NCBI GenBank assembly: GCA_014238195.1
Contig: JABABO010000051.1
Coordinates: 1 to 15,581 of the forward strand
DNA from: Kordiimonadaceae bacterium
GTDB taxonomy: Bacteria > Pseudomonadota > Alphaproteobacteria > Sphingomonadales > Kordiimonadaceae
DNA length: 15,581 nt
Direction of reading: 5' to 3'
Below, in pieces: positions 1 to 7,625 of the stretch. The notes below the pieces were generated by a model. It did not search any database. It had not been told where the DNA came from and was given only the letters and a program-made list of their open reading frames with translations. The stretch's first letter is position 1, and the number at the start of each line of letters is the position of its first letter. Position numbers and translations under genes: made by a program.

Positions 1-46
1 ACTTATAGCCAAATAAGGTGATCAATATTCACCGCAGTTGGCTATA
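1..46 (-). repeat. Interspersed palindromic repeat, copy 1 (module A, cut by window start)
   Basis: Module A occupies 4-46, bounded by TATAGCCAA and its inverted match TTGGCTATA, with the inner GGTGA/TCACC pair. By comparison with the other copies, module B of this minus-oriented copy should lie before position 1. The module overlaps the end of the neighbouring minus-strand gene, supplying its last codons and stop. The 43-bp module is nearly identical to those at 1086-1128, 5770-5812, 7626-7668 and 15039-15081. Confidence 0.9.
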
Positions 47-862
47 GTAAGCGGATCCCTCGTAGTATGGATTACTGCCGTATGCGGATTTCAGGGCAAC
101 CATTGCTTGATTTTTAATGATACGGGCCAGTTTATAGCCGACCTCTTGAGCGGCTTCGCGGCGAAGATCGCGTATGACTTCATGCTTATAGCCTGACTGC
201 GCACGCTGTAATTGGCGTTCTACTTTATTGCTGGGTGCCAGATGGGTTTCTATCAGGCCGCAGTTTGTTTGCGCTTTCAGGTTAATAGCATAGCGATAGC
301 TTTCGCTGGCAGTACCATCAATCACAAATCGGTCATGGTTGATACCTTTCAGGCGCATTTTAATATCATAGTGATAGCGGCCAATGCCTTTTTCTTTGAT
401 TTCTGTATAGTAGGCACGGTGGAAATATCCGCACTGTGCTGACTGTGAATAATTGTGACGGCGGCTTTTTTTATATTTTTTGTTTTCAAGGTCGCGGTCG
501 ATAACGTAAAAATTGACATCAAAATCGCGTTCATGGGCGCGAATCACTAAATCAGCATCACGGCGATTGTGTATGAGCTTAATGCCCACAGGTAGATTAC
601 GTGCGATGGTTTCCATAGCGATATTGGTCGAATGATTTTGGCGGGACCGAGGGCTCTTATCGCGGCGTTTCCTAATATTTGTTCCAACATCAACAAATAC
701 AAGAAACGGGCGAGGGGTTATGCTGTGGGACTGCATATGTTCGCTATATTGAGGCTTATACTGATTATGGTGTGAGTGATCTGCAAATGCGGAACTACTC
801 ATCATAGGGGCAGCTAATGTTGCTAAAGTGATCAATGTTGCTACTGTTTTTGTTTTTGTCAT
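29..862 (-). CDS. Secreted protein of unknown function, 277 aa
   Basis: I do not recognise a family. The N-terminus is a clear Sec signal peptide: a lysine-containing start, a hydrophobic stretch over residues 7-20 and a likely cleavage after SSAFA (about residue 27). The mature protein is therefore expected in the periplasm or outside the cell. It is basic and rich in Arg, His, Tyr and Lys. Residues 50-60 (RPFLVFVDVGT) resemble a beta strand, and residues 95-125 look like an alternating strand region. Two Cys (in QCGYF and TNCGL) could form a disulfide. The start is backed by GGAGGA seven bases upstream. The last codons (YSQLR) and the TGA stop lie inside repeat copy 1, so the original C-terminus may have been changed by the repeat. 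It stands alone, downstream of ctrA in the same direction but separated from it by a terminator. Confidence 0.75.
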   Translation of the reverse strand: MTKTKTVATLITLATLAAPMMSSSAFADHSHHNQYKPQYSEHMQSHSITPRPFLVFVDVGTNIRKRRDKSPRSRQNHSTNIAMETIARNLPVGIKLIHNRRDADLVIRAHERDFDVNFYVIDRDLENKKYKKSRRHNYSQSAQCGYFHRAYYTEIKEKGIGRYHYDIKMRLKGINHDRFVIDGTASESYRYAINLKAQTNCGLIETHLAPSNKVERQLQRAQSGYKHEVIRDLRREAAQEVGYKLARIIKNQAMVALKSAYGSNPYYEGSAYYSQLR

Positions 863-931
863 GGTTTTGTCCTCCGTCGTTAAGCTGTTTTGAGCTGATA
901 GGACAAGTATGTGACAAAAGGTCTGAGCGAA

Positions 932-944
932 AACTGAGTCAGTT
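932..944. promoter_or_regulatory. Small palindrome upstream of the secreted-protein gene
   Basis: AACTGAGTCAGTT is a 13-bp perfect palindrome about a central G, 70 bp upstream of the start codon at 862. It contains a GAGTC (GANTC) site, the sequence methylated by CcrM in many alphaproteobacteria. It could be an operator, but only one copy is visible and I could not define a promoter with confidence. Confidence 0.25.
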
Positions 945-982
945 ATTCATAATGAGTTCATATAAATATGGTGCAGACATGT

Positions 983-1018
983 AAAAAAAGCGAAAGGATA
1001 TTTTCTTCCGCTTTTTTT
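983..1018. terminator. Bidirectional rho-independent terminator
   Basis: Arms AAAAAAAGCG (983-992) and CGCTTTTTTT (1009-1018) pair perfectly, and the stem extends inward after one A-C mismatch. A-tract and T-tract make it usable in both directions. On the minus strand it would end ctrA transcripts, after they have read through repeat copy 2, and separate ctrA from the secreted-protein gene. Confidence 0.8.
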
Positions 1019-1022
1019 ATTT

Positions 1023-1128
1023 TATAGCGAGACCAATTAATAATGGTCTCATTATTAATTGATAAGTCGAACCGATACAAATACTTATAGCCAAATAAGG
1101 GGATCAATATTCACCGCAACTGGCTATA
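1023..1128 (-). repeat. Interspersed palindromic repeat, copy 2 (complete, 106 bp)
   Basis: Read on the minus strand, module A (1086-1128) comes first and module B second (ending at 1023). The AT-rich hairpin arms of module B are 1034-1045 and 1050-1061, 12 bp each and perfectly paired around a 4-base loop. Relative to copies 3 and 5, arm position 5 carries the opposite base in both arms, so pairing is kept. The copy lies 21 bp beyond the ctrA stop codon, with module A nearest the gene. Confidence 0.92.
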
Positions 1129-1148
1129 TATGTGCATAGTCAGGTAAG

Positions 1149-1841
1149 TTATGCAGCGATTTCTTCTTGTGGGTCCCTTAAAACATAGCCACGGCCCCAA
1201 ACTGTTTCGATGTAATTATCACCATTGGTGCAGTTCGCTAGTTTCTTGCGTAATTTACAGATGAAAACATCGATAATTTTTAACTCAGGCTCGTCAATGC
1301 CGCCATAAAGATGATTGAGAAACATCTCTTTGGTCAGGGTTGTGCCTTTGCGCAGGGATAATAGCTCTAGCATTGCATATTCTTTACCTGTCAAATGAAC
1401 ACGTTGGTTTTCAACTTCAACAGTTTTGGTATCCAGATTAATGGCTAGCTTCCCTGTTTTAATAATGCTTTGCGAATGGCCCTTGGAGCGACGCACAATC
1501 GCGTGGATACGGGCTACAAGTTCTTCTTTATAGAAAGGCTTCGTCATATAATCATCAGCACCATACCCAAGTCCTTTTACTTTATTTTCCATTTCGGAAA
1601 AGCCAGAAAGGATTAGAATAGGCGTGCTAACCTTAGAAATTCTTAGTTTTTTAAGTACGTCGTAGCCGTGCATGTCAGGCAGATTTAAGTCAAGCAATAT
1701 AATGTCGTAATCATATAACTTGCCTAAGTCCAATCCTTCTTCACCCAGATCAGTACTATAGCAATTAAACCCTTCAGATGTCAGCATCAGTTCGATGCTA
1801 CGTGACAAAGTTGGATCATCTTCAATGAGAAGTACACGCAT
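1149..1841 (-). CDS. ctrA: Cell-cycle response regulator CtrA
   Basis: An OmpR/PhoB-type response regulator of 230 aa, close to Caulobacter CtrA over its whole length. The receiver domain (about 1-120) has the acidic pocket ED at 7-9, the phosphoacceptor Asp51 in LLDLNLPD and the Lys of MTKPF. The winged-helix DNA-binding domain (about 125-225) has the conserved stretches LTGKEY, KGTTLTKEMFLNHLYGG and IDVFICKLRKK. The protein ends in Ala-Ala, as does Caulobacter CtrA, where the C-terminal residues contribute to ClpXP proteolysis; that this applies here is inference. CtrA is activated by a phosphorelay (CckA-ChpT in the model organism) and controls cell-cycle, division and flagellar genes. An AGAGGT ribosome-binding site lies eight bases before the ATG. 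Divergent fliI suggests a shared control region containing CtrA-like sites. Confidence 0.96.
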   Translation of the reverse strand: MRVLLIEDDPTLSRSIELMLTSEGFNCYSTDLGEEGLDLGKLYDYDIILLDLNLPDMHGYDVLKKLRISKVSTPILILSGFSEMENKVKGLGYGADDYMTKPFYKEELVARIHAIVRRSKGHSQSIIKTGKLAINLDTKTVEVENQRVHLTGKEYAMLELLSLRKGTTLTKEMFLNHLYGGIDEPELKIIDVFICKLRKKLANCTNGDNYIETVWGRGYVLRDPQEEIAA

Positions 1842-1908
1842 TTGAATTTACCTCTTTTTTAATATCGCTCGTTTTTGAGCCGCTAGTTTCGTTTCAAATC
1901 ACCCCATA

Positions 1909-1949
1909 TTAACAATGGTTAATGCATTTGCCAAGTAACTATTAACCAT
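1909..1949. promoter_or_regulatory. Candidate CtrA-binding sites between ctrA and fliI
   Basis: TTAACAATGGTTAA (1909-1922) contains ATGGTTAA, the complement of the known CtrA half-site TTAACCAT. TTAACCAT itself occurs at 1942-1949. The first site has two TTAA blocks separated by six bases rather than the classical seven. Their place in the 265-bp divergent region fits CtrA autoregulation and control of the flagellar genes, but binding is inferred. The rest of the region (1950-2090) is AT-rich, and I could not place a clear -35/-10 pair in it. Confidence 0.5.
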
Positions 1950-2106
1950 AAAGGTTTATCACAACGATTTTTATTACGCATTAACTAAGTAATTTCTATT
2001 ATTGTTAGGGTTACTAAACCCAAAAAACATTTAAATTTGTTTCCTAATTTTACCAAACATTAAGCCCCTATGGGCCATATTGAAGGCCGTCTGACACGAG
2101 GATGTT

Positions 2107-3453
2107 ATGCAAAGTCTAATTCAGGAAATTGATCGGATTCAATCGGTTAAACGTTATGGTCGGGTAACAGGAGTGCAAGGACTTCTTGTTCAACTGGGTG
2201 GTGCTGAGCGATATGCATCCATTGGGTCGCGTATGGAAATTGAAACACGCAGCCATGACAAAGTGCCTGTAGAAATTGTTGGTTTTAAAAAAGATACAGC
2301 CCTTGCAATGCCATACGGCGCATTAGACGGGGTTGGTGTGGGGTGCCGCGCACTTTTAAAACATAGCGAACCAGTGGTTTATCCTACTAACGGCTGGCTT
2401 GGGCGTGTTGTAAATGCTTTTGGTGAACCGATTGACGGTAAAGGCCCTATTGTTCATGGGTCGCGTGCTTGTATGTTGCGCAGCAGTCCACCACCAGCAC
2501 ATGACAGGCAGCGCGTTGGGCCAAAAATTGATCTAGGAGTTCGCGCGTTAAATAGTTTTGCTAGTGTTTGCACGGGGCAACGCATGGGTATATTTGCAGG
2601 CTCAGGGGTTGGGAAATCGGTGTTGCTTTCGATGATTGCGCGATACAGCAGCGCGGATGTCGGTGTTATTGGCCTTGTTGGGGAACGCGGGCGCGAAGTG
2701 CAAGAGTTTATCGAGGATGACTTAGGGCCTGAAGGTCTTGCGCGGTCTGTGGTTATCGTTGCTACATCAGACGAATCGGCGCTTATGCGGCGTCAAGCAG
2801 CGTATCTTACTTTAACAGTTGCTGAATATTTCCGCGATAAAGGCTCAGACGTGATGTGCTTGATTGATAGTGTAACACGTTTTGCAATGGCCCAACGGGA
2901 AATTGGTTTAGCAGGCTTTGAACCCCCAACCAGCAAGGGCTATACCCCAACTGTTTTTACTGAACTGCCAAAACTATTAGAACGCGCAGGCCCTGGTGTT
3001 CGCGGCAGTGGTAATATTACAGGGCTGTTTACAGTGCTTGTGGAAGGGGATGATTATAATGAACCAGTGGCAGATGCAGTTAGGGGCATTTTGGATGGAC
3101 ATATCGTTATGGAACGCACCATTGCTGAGCGAGGTCGTTTTCCTGCAATCAATGTTTTAAAATCAGTGTCACGGACTATGCCCGGCTGTAATAGCGGGCA
3201 TGAAAACATATTAGTCCGTGAAGCCAAACGCCATATGTCAACTTATACCGATATGGAAGAAATGATCAGGCTTGGGGCTTATAAGCAAGGCAGTAATCCA
3301 GATGTGGATGCGGCGATTGCTTATCATCCGTATATGGAGGAATATTTAACCCAGTTGAAAGAAGATCAAACTAACCTAGAAGATGGCTATCAACGTTTGC
3401 ATGAGATTTTGGCGATGGGGCCATCCGCTGACGCAATAAGCAAGGATGGCTAG
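2107..3453 (+). CDS. fliI: Flagellum-specific ATPase FliI
   Basis: FliI is the hexameric ATPase of the flagellar type III export apparatus. It works at the cytoplasmic face of the basal body with FliH and FliJ to release and unfold export substrates. At 448 aa it has the family length. Visible features are an N-terminal beta-barrel domain (about 1-90), Walker A AGSGVGKS (164-171), the GERGRE segment with the catalytic-type Glu193, and a Walker B strand ending at Asp254 (CLIDSVTR). The F1-beta-like segment GFEPPTSKGYTPTVF follows. The start has GAGG five bases upstream. It is the first gene of a fliI-fliJ unit, with fliJ two bases after its stop. The divergent region shared with ctrA suggests CtrA control. 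A type III secretion homologue such as SctN is possible in principle, but fliJ and ctrA next door favour the flagellar role. Confidence 0.94.
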   Translation: MQSLIQEIDRIQSVKRYGRVTGVQGLLVQLGGAERYASIGSRMEIETRSHDKVPVEIVGFKKDTALAMPYGALDGVGVGCRALLKHSEPVVYPTNGWLGRVVNAFGEPIDGKGPIVHGSRACMLRSSPPPAHDRQRVGPKIDLGVRALNSFASVCTGQRMGIFAGSGVGKSVLLSMIARYSSADVGVIGLVGERGREVQEFIEDDLGPEGLARSVVIVATSDESALMRRQAAYLTLTVAEYFRDKGSDVMCLIDSVTRFAMAQREIGLAGFEPPTSKGYTPTVFTELPKLLERAGPGVRGSGNITGLFTVLVEGDDYNEPVADAVRGILDGHIVMERTIAERGRFPAINVLKSVSRTMPGCNSGHENILVREAKRHMSTYTDMEEMIRLGAYKQGSNPDVDAAIAYHPYMEEYLTQLKEDQTNLEDGYQRLHEILAMGPSADAISKDG

Positions 3454-3455
3454 GC

Positions 3456-3866
3456 ATGGCTGGGTTGGACGGCATCATCAAATTCAAAAAGTGGGAACTG
3501 GATGAAAAGCGGCGGGCTTTGTCTAAATTAGAATCTGAACGTGATGAGATTCAAAAGGCTCTCCGTTGCATACAGAATGAACGTGCGGCTGAAACTGCGC
3601 AAGTCTTGGGCGAGGTAGCGCTATTAACCCTTGGTAGTTATTTGCATGGGGCGCAGATAAAAGAAGAATATCTATGTGAAAAAATCAAGACCAAAGATGA
3701 TGAAATCGTCTTAGCACAGGACTGTGTTGCAGATGCGTTTAAAGAATTAAAAACCTATGAGATTGCAGAGGAAAATAAACGCAAGAGCCAAAAATACCAA
3801 GCGAATAAACAAGAACAGGACAATCTTGATGAACAAGGCCTCCAAGTTCACCAACGTGTCAAATAA
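3456..3866 (+). CDS. fliJ: Flagellar export protein FliJ
   Basis: A 136-aa charged protein with almost continuous helical, coiled-coil character: heptad-like Leu/Ile spacing among many Lys, Glu and Arg over residues 8-120. This matches FliJ, the small stalk-like chaperone that inserts into the FliI hexamer and promotes export. FliJ is poorly conserved in sequence, so the call rests on length, coiled coil, the C-terminal pattern (LDEQGLQVHQR) and its position two bases after the fliI stop. Ribosome entry probably depends on translational coupling to fliI, because the purine-rich AAGGAT lies somewhat far upstream. Confidence 0.85.
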   Translation: MAGLDGIIKFKKWELDEKRRALSKLESERDEIQKALRCIQNERAAETAQVLGEVALLTLGSYLHGAQIKEEYLCEKIKTKDDEIVLAQDCVADAFKELKTYEIAEENKRKSQKYQANKQEQDNLDEQGLQVHQRVK

Positions 3867-3888
3867 CCTTTTATGATAGGGGACCCTT

Positions 3889-5319
3889 TTGGGACAACAA
3901 AATACACCAAACTTTGCCGCAAGAAATTCAGGACGTGAATCGCAACAAAGATCACAAGATGCGTTGGATATAAAGGGACTTGACCGTGCCCATCATTTTC
4001 ATCCCTTCACGGACCCGCAAGCCTTGGTACAAGCGCCACCTTTTGTAATGGAAAAGGGTGAAGGCTGTTACGTAATGGGGCAGGGCATGCGGTTGCTTGA
4101 TGCTATGGCTGGTCTTGGTTCTGTGAATATTGGTTATGGGCGTACCGAAATGGCAGAAACTGCTATGAAGGCGATGGAAAATTTAAGCTTTTACCATTCT
4201 TTTGCAGCCATCACTAACCCCGCAGCTGCTGAATTGGCTGCTAAAATCGCAGAGCTTGCCCCTAAGCATATGAATAAAGTGTTTTTTGCTAATTCGGGTT
4301 CTGAAGCGAATGAAACGGCCCTAAAATTGGTGAATATGTATTGGCGTCGCCGTGGACTGCCAAACAAGCGCCTGATTATTAGCCGTGACTTTGCCTATCA
4401 TGGGAGCACAATGGCTGTAAGTGCACTTAACGGCTTGGATGCTATGCATAAGCCTTTTGGGGTGCCTGTTGACGGCGCTGTTGTACATGTGCAGGCGCCG
4501 TTCTGGTATCGCTTCGGCGGTACAAGCACGCCTGAAGATTTCGGCTTAGCAGCAGCAAGAACCATTGAATCGGCGATCTTGGAAGCAGGGGCTGCGAATG
4601 TTGCAGCGTTTGTAGCGGAGCCAATCCAAGGCACACTTGGTGCTATTATTCCACCAATGACTTATTGGCCAGAAGTGGAGCGTATTTGTAAAAAACATAA
4701 TGTTTTATTGGTCGCGGATGAAGTCGTTACAGGCATGGGGCGCACGGGCGCATTTTTTGCGCAAGAAACCTTTGGCTTTGAAGCGGACATTATGACCTTA
4801 GCTAAGGGTTTATCATCTAGCTATCAGCCTATTTCAGCTGTGGTAATGTCTGACAAAATTGCAGCAACGCTTGAAGGAAAATCTGCTGTTCTGCAACATG
4901 GTTTTACGACCAGTGGTCATCCAGTTACGGCGGCTGTGGCGCTTAAGAATATTGAAATTATTGAACGTGAAGGATTAGTGAGCCGCATCGCAAATGATAT
5001 CGGCCCATATTTTGCTAGCAAGTTGGCTACTTTGGAGCGCCTCGACTTAGTTGGTGAAGTTCGCTGCTCTGGTCTGATGGCGGGGATTGAGCTGGCTAAA
5101 AATAAAGAAACAAGAACGCAGTATCCTATCGAATTTGGTTTGTGTCAGCATGTGGCACAGGCGTGTTTGGCACGTGGTCTTATTGTTCGTCCTGCCGGTA
5201 ATATCCTAATTATGTGCCCACCGTTCATTATCACACATACTGAAATTGATTATCTGATTGAGATACTTGATGATGCACTGCAAGCTGTGACAGAACTTTT
5301 GAGGAAAGCTGAGGCCTAA
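3889..5319 (+). CDS. Class III (omega-type) PLP-dependent aminotransferase
   Basis: A fold-type I, class III aminotransferase of 476 aa. Such enzymes move an amino group from an omega-amino acid or diamine (beta-alanine, putrescine, taurine, 4-aminobutyrate) to pyruvate or 2-oxoglutarate. Visible motifs are HFHPFTD (37-42), NSGSEANETA (135-144), YHGS (170-173), the cofactor-binding Asp277 in ADEVVTG and the PLP lysine Lys306 in TLAKGLSSSY. The exact substrate cannot be read from the sequence; the pyruvate-dependent group is my best guess. The start is TTG: a TAG at 3877 blocks any earlier start in this frame, AGGGGA sits five bases upstream, and the next ATG would remove 53 conserved-looking residues. 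It follows fliJ by 22 bp and may be cotranscribed with it, although no link to motility is known. It converges with the next gene, with 15 bp between stops and no obvious terminator. Confidence 0.88.
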   Translation: MGQQNTPNFAARNSGRESQQRSQDALDIKGLDRAHHFHPFTDPQALVQAPPFVMEKGEGCYVMGQGMRLLDAMAGLGSVNIGYGRTEMAETAMKAMENLSFYHSFAAITNPAAAELAAKIAELAPKHMNKVFFANSGSEANETALKLVNMYWRRRGLPNKRLIISRDFAYHGSTMAVSALNGLDAMHKPFGVPVDGAVVHVQAPFWYRFGGTSTPEDFGLAAARTIESAILEAGAANVAAFVAEPIQGTLGAIIPPMTYWPEVERICKKHNVLLVADEVVTGMGRTGAFFAQETFGFEADIMTLAKGLSSSYQPISAVVMSDKIAATLEGKSAVLQHGFTTSGHPVTAAVALKNIEIIEREGLVSRIANDIGPYFASKLATLERLDLVGEVRCSGLMAGIELAKNKETRTQYPIEFGLCQHVAQACLARGLIVRPAGNILIMCPPFIITHTEIDYLIEILDDALQAVTELLRKAEA

Positions 5320-5334
5320 TATACTTTATGCATG

Positions 5335-5748
5335 TCAGGAATCTAACTCTTTTAGGTGGGCCCTTACTGCGCGTAAATGCTGTTCGCAGCCTAGTAAAAT
5401 AACTGTAAGCGCGCTGGCAAAATGTTTGCCTTTCAGCTGTTCATCGGTTGATGTTAGACTTTGGAACGACACATCACCTTGGCGCGTAATGGCAAAGCGA
5501 CCATCTGTGCGGCGGCTGGTACTTTCTGTGCGTTCTATGGCCATCATACGTTCATCACGATTTTCTATGGTATAGTAAAGCCGCCCCAAACGGGCATGCA
5601 GTTCAATGGTGCCAGTTTCATCTTCTGTTACGTGGGTTGTTGCCTGAAAAGCCATGCCTTCCCATTCAAAATGAAGACGATCAAACTGCTGAACAGTCGC
5701 TGCTTCTAGGTTGCTATGGGCCTCATCAATTTTTTCATGTAACTGCAT
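5335..5748 (-). CDS. Hypothetical protein, 137 aa
   Basis: I do not recognise a family. The protein has no signal peptide or membrane segment and should be cytoplasmic. It begins with a predicted amphipathic helix (about 3-22), continues with alternating strands (about 25-100, for example FEWEG, IELHARLGRLYYTIE and RFAITRQGD) and ends with a helix (about 105-135). This helix-sheet-helix outline loosely resembles small chaperone-like folds of the YbjN or type III secretion chaperone kind, but no motif supports that. It converges with the aminotransferase gene. No clear Shine-Dalgarno sequence precedes the ATG, and repeat copy 3 begins 22 bp upstream, so its promoter must lie in or beyond the repeat. 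The reading frame looks genuine because of its length, its sensible composition and the absence of a better frame. Confidence 0.6.
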   Translation of the reverse strand: MQLHEKIDEAHSNLEAATVQQFDRLHFEWEGMAFQATTHVTEDETGTIELHARLGRLYYTIENRDERMMAIERTESTSRRTDGRFAITRQGDVSFQSLTSTDEQLKGKHFASALTVILLGCEQHLRAVRAHLKELDS

Positions 5749-5769
5749 TTATCAACTGAATTCCATATT

Positions 5770-5875
5770 TATAGTCAATTGCGGTGAATATTGATCACCT
5801 CATTTGGCTATAAGTATTTGTTTCGGTTCGACTTATCAATAAATAATGACCTCATTATTTATTGGTCTCGCTATA
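5770..5875 (+). repeat. Interspersed palindromic repeat, copy 3 (complete, 106 bp)
   Basis: Module A spans 5770-5812, and module B ends at 5875 with CTCGCTATA. The hairpin arms of module B are 5837-5849 and 5852-5864, 13 bp each and perfectly paired around CC. This is the only copy at the 5' side of a gene rather than a 3' end. It lies in the divergent gap between the hypothetical gene and psd. Confidence 0.93.
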
Positions 5876-6095
5876 TTAGTCATACATTGTGCATGGTTTT
5901 ACGCTTACATATGCACTTAAAAGTTACTCTTCAACAGCTAATACAAAGTTAACAAGGTAAAATTATTAGATAATCTTGGAATTTGTGTCATAATTTGCTA
6001 TTTGCCAGTATATGATGCTGGCGTAATATTTATTACGTTTTGAGTGATACGTAAAGACAAGCAGTGTTTGCTTTAAAGATAATAAAGGATATTCC
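5876..6095 (+). promoter_or_regulatory. AT-rich upstream region of psd with two small hairpins
   Basis: This is the rest of the 347-bp gap before psd. It holds CCAG...CTGG (6005-6008 and 6018-6021), followed by a perfect hairpin CGTAAT-ATTT-ATTACG (6022-6037) and four T residues. It ends with the AAGGA ribosome-binding site (6085-6089), six bases before the ATG. The hairpins could belong to an untranslated leader or be a weak terminator. I could not assign a confident -35/-10 pair, and no riboswitch is recognisable. Confidence 0.35.
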
Positions 6096-6776
6096 ATGAA
6101 ATCAACAGATGTTGTTATGGTTCCCATTCACAAAGAAGGACATTTTTTTGTTGCTTTGTTTTTGGTTATTTCACTGCTGCTGGGTATGTTTGTCTCAGAT
6201 ATTTTAGGATGGATTGGCTTGATAGCCAGCGTGTGGTGCATTTATTTTTTTCGTGATCCGCACAGGGTGATTCCTGATGAAAAAGGCATTTTGGTCAGCC
6301 CTGCAGATGGGACAGTTTGCCTGATCATGGACGCGGTACCCCCTGTTGAACTTGATATGGGGGAGGGACCAGTCACGCGGATTTCAGTCTTTTTATCAGT
6401 TTTTAATGTACATATTAATCGCTTGCCTGCAAAAGGGGAGATTACCAAAGTGGCGTATGTACCAGGCAAATATCTGGATGCTGCCGCGACTGAGGCTAGC
6501 GAAGAAAACGAGCGTCAGCTTATACGTATGACCACAGAAGATGGGTATGATATTGCGTTTGCGCAAGTTGCTGGCTTGATTGCTAGACGTATTCTTTGTG
6601 ATCTTGATGAAGGGCAAACAGGGGATCGTGGGGATCGCTTTGGTTTAATCAGGTTTGGCAGTCGCACGGATATTTATCTGGATAAGGCCTTAGAACCTAC
6701 TGTAAAAGTTGGGCAAACAATGATTGGCGGCGAAACTGTTATTGCCCGTAAAGCCAACAAAAAACGCAAGGCTTAA
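6096..6776 (+). CDS. psd: Phosphatidylserine decarboxylase proenzyme (short form)
   Basis: Psd converts phosphatidylserine to phosphatidylethanolamine and CO2 at the inner membrane, using a pyruvoyl group made by self-cleavage. The 226-aa length matches the short PSD type found in alphaproteobacteria and archaea rather than the roughly 320-aa enterobacterial form. Residues 17-52 contain two hydrophobic segments for membrane attachment. Conserved elements are FFRDPHR (51-57), the Asp of SPADG (Asp71), His106 in FNVHINR, and the cleavage site GS in RFGSR. Cleavage between Gly188 and Ser189 would give a large beta chain and a small alpha chain starting with the pyruvoyl residue. The AAGGA site supports the start. 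pssA follows after five bases, so the two form an operon for phosphatidylethanolamine synthesis. Confidence 0.94.
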   Translation: MKSTDVVMVPIHKEGHFFVALFLVISLLLGMFVSDILGWIGLIASVWCIYFFRDPHRVIPDEKGILVSPADGTVCLIMDAVPPVELDMGEGPVTRISVFLSVFNVHINRLPAKGEITKVAYVPGKYLDAAATEASEENERQLIRMTTEDGYDIAFAQVAGLIARRILCDLDEGQTGDRGDRFGLIRFGSRTDIYLDKALEPTVKVGQTMIGGETVIARKANKKRKA

Positions 6777-6781
6777 ACTGT

Positions 6782-7561
6782 ATGAACGAAACAGATGATC
6801 CAATAAAGAAACCGCTTTTAAAGGCATTTTCCATACGCACTATATTACCAAGTGTGGTGACCTTACTGGCTTTCACGTCGGGATTGTCAGCTATACGTTT
6901 TGCCCTTTCCGAGCAATATCAATGGGCAGTGATTGCTATTGTGATGGCTGGGGTGTTTGATGGATTGGATGGCACAGTTGCCCGCCTGTTGAACAGTGCC
7001 AGCCGCTTTGGGGCTGAGCTTGATAGTTTATCGGATGTCGTTGCCTTTGGCGTTGCGCCTGCTGTGGTGCTTTATTTATGGAGCCTGCAAAACATTGGTC
7101 GTTTTGGTTGGGCAATCTGTTTAATTTATGCCATTGCGATGGCTTTACGATTAGCGCGTTTTAATGCCCGTCTTGACGAGGGTGAAGACCCTAAAAAACG
7201 CCTTGGCTTTTTAACAGGCGTCCCGGCCCCGATGGGGGCAGGTCTGTTGTTATTCCCGATGATTCTGGATTTCAGTGTTACGGATGGTTCGCTGCAAAAT
7301 ATGCCTTTAATCACTATGGTATATGTTTTGTTTGTCGCGATGCTGATGGTGTCCACCTTGCCGACATTGTCCTTGAAAACTTTCACTGTTCGGCGTGAAA
7401 ATTTCGCAGCGTTTATGCTTCTTGTCGGGGCTGTGATTGCGGGATTGTTTTCACATCCGTGGTTGGTGCTTTTGGGAATTGGTGTTTTTTATTATAGCAG
7501 CATACCTTTTTGTATCATAGCCTACCGCAAACGCCTGCAACAAAAGGGCCTTGCGGATTAA
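6782..7561 (+). CDS. pssA: CDP-diacylglycerol-serine O-phosphatidyltransferase
   Basis: PssA condenses CDP-diacylglycerol with L-serine to form phosphatidylserine and CMP, the substrate of the Psd encoded just upstream. The 259-aa protein is a multi-pass membrane enzyme with roughly six to eight hydrophobic segments. It carries a perfect CDP-alcohol phosphatidyltransferase signature, DGxxAR-x8-GxxxDxxxD, at Asp63-Gly64, Ala67-Arg68, Gly77, Asp81 and Asp85. The pairing with psd, rather than with pgsA-type neighbours, makes serine the likely acceptor. The start lies five bases after the psd stop, and translation is probably coupled. No independent terminator is evident; repeat copy 4 begins 64 bp after the stop. 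Confidence 0.93.
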   Translation: MNETDDPIKKPLLKAFSIRTILPSVVTLLAFTSGLSAIRFALSEQYQWAVIAIVMAGVFDGLDGTVARLLNSASRFGAELDSLSDVVAFGVAPAVVLYLWSLQNIGRFGWAICLIYAIAMALRLARFNARLDEGEDPKKRLGFLTGVPAPMGAGLLLFPMILDFSVTDGSLQNMPLITMVYVLFVAMLMVSTLPTLSLKTFTVRRENFAAFMLLVGAVIAGLFSHPWLVLLGIGVFYYSSIPFCIIAYRKRLQQKGLAD

Positions 7562-7625
7562 CGTTCCCCGCTAATCGTACATAAATCATGCGCAACTTCC
7601 AGCAGCCCTGAAATGTAAAAAAATT

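Noticed and set aside
6022..6041. Hairpin CGTAAT/ATTACG followed by TTTT as a rho-independent terminator before psd.
   Set aside because: The stem is short and AT-rich with a brief T-tract, and no plus-strand gene lies just upstream to terminate. I kept it only as part of the leader description.
7562..7625. A terminator directly after pssA.
   Set aside because: No GC-rich stem with a T-tract was found. Any termination would have to use repeat copy 4, which is untested.
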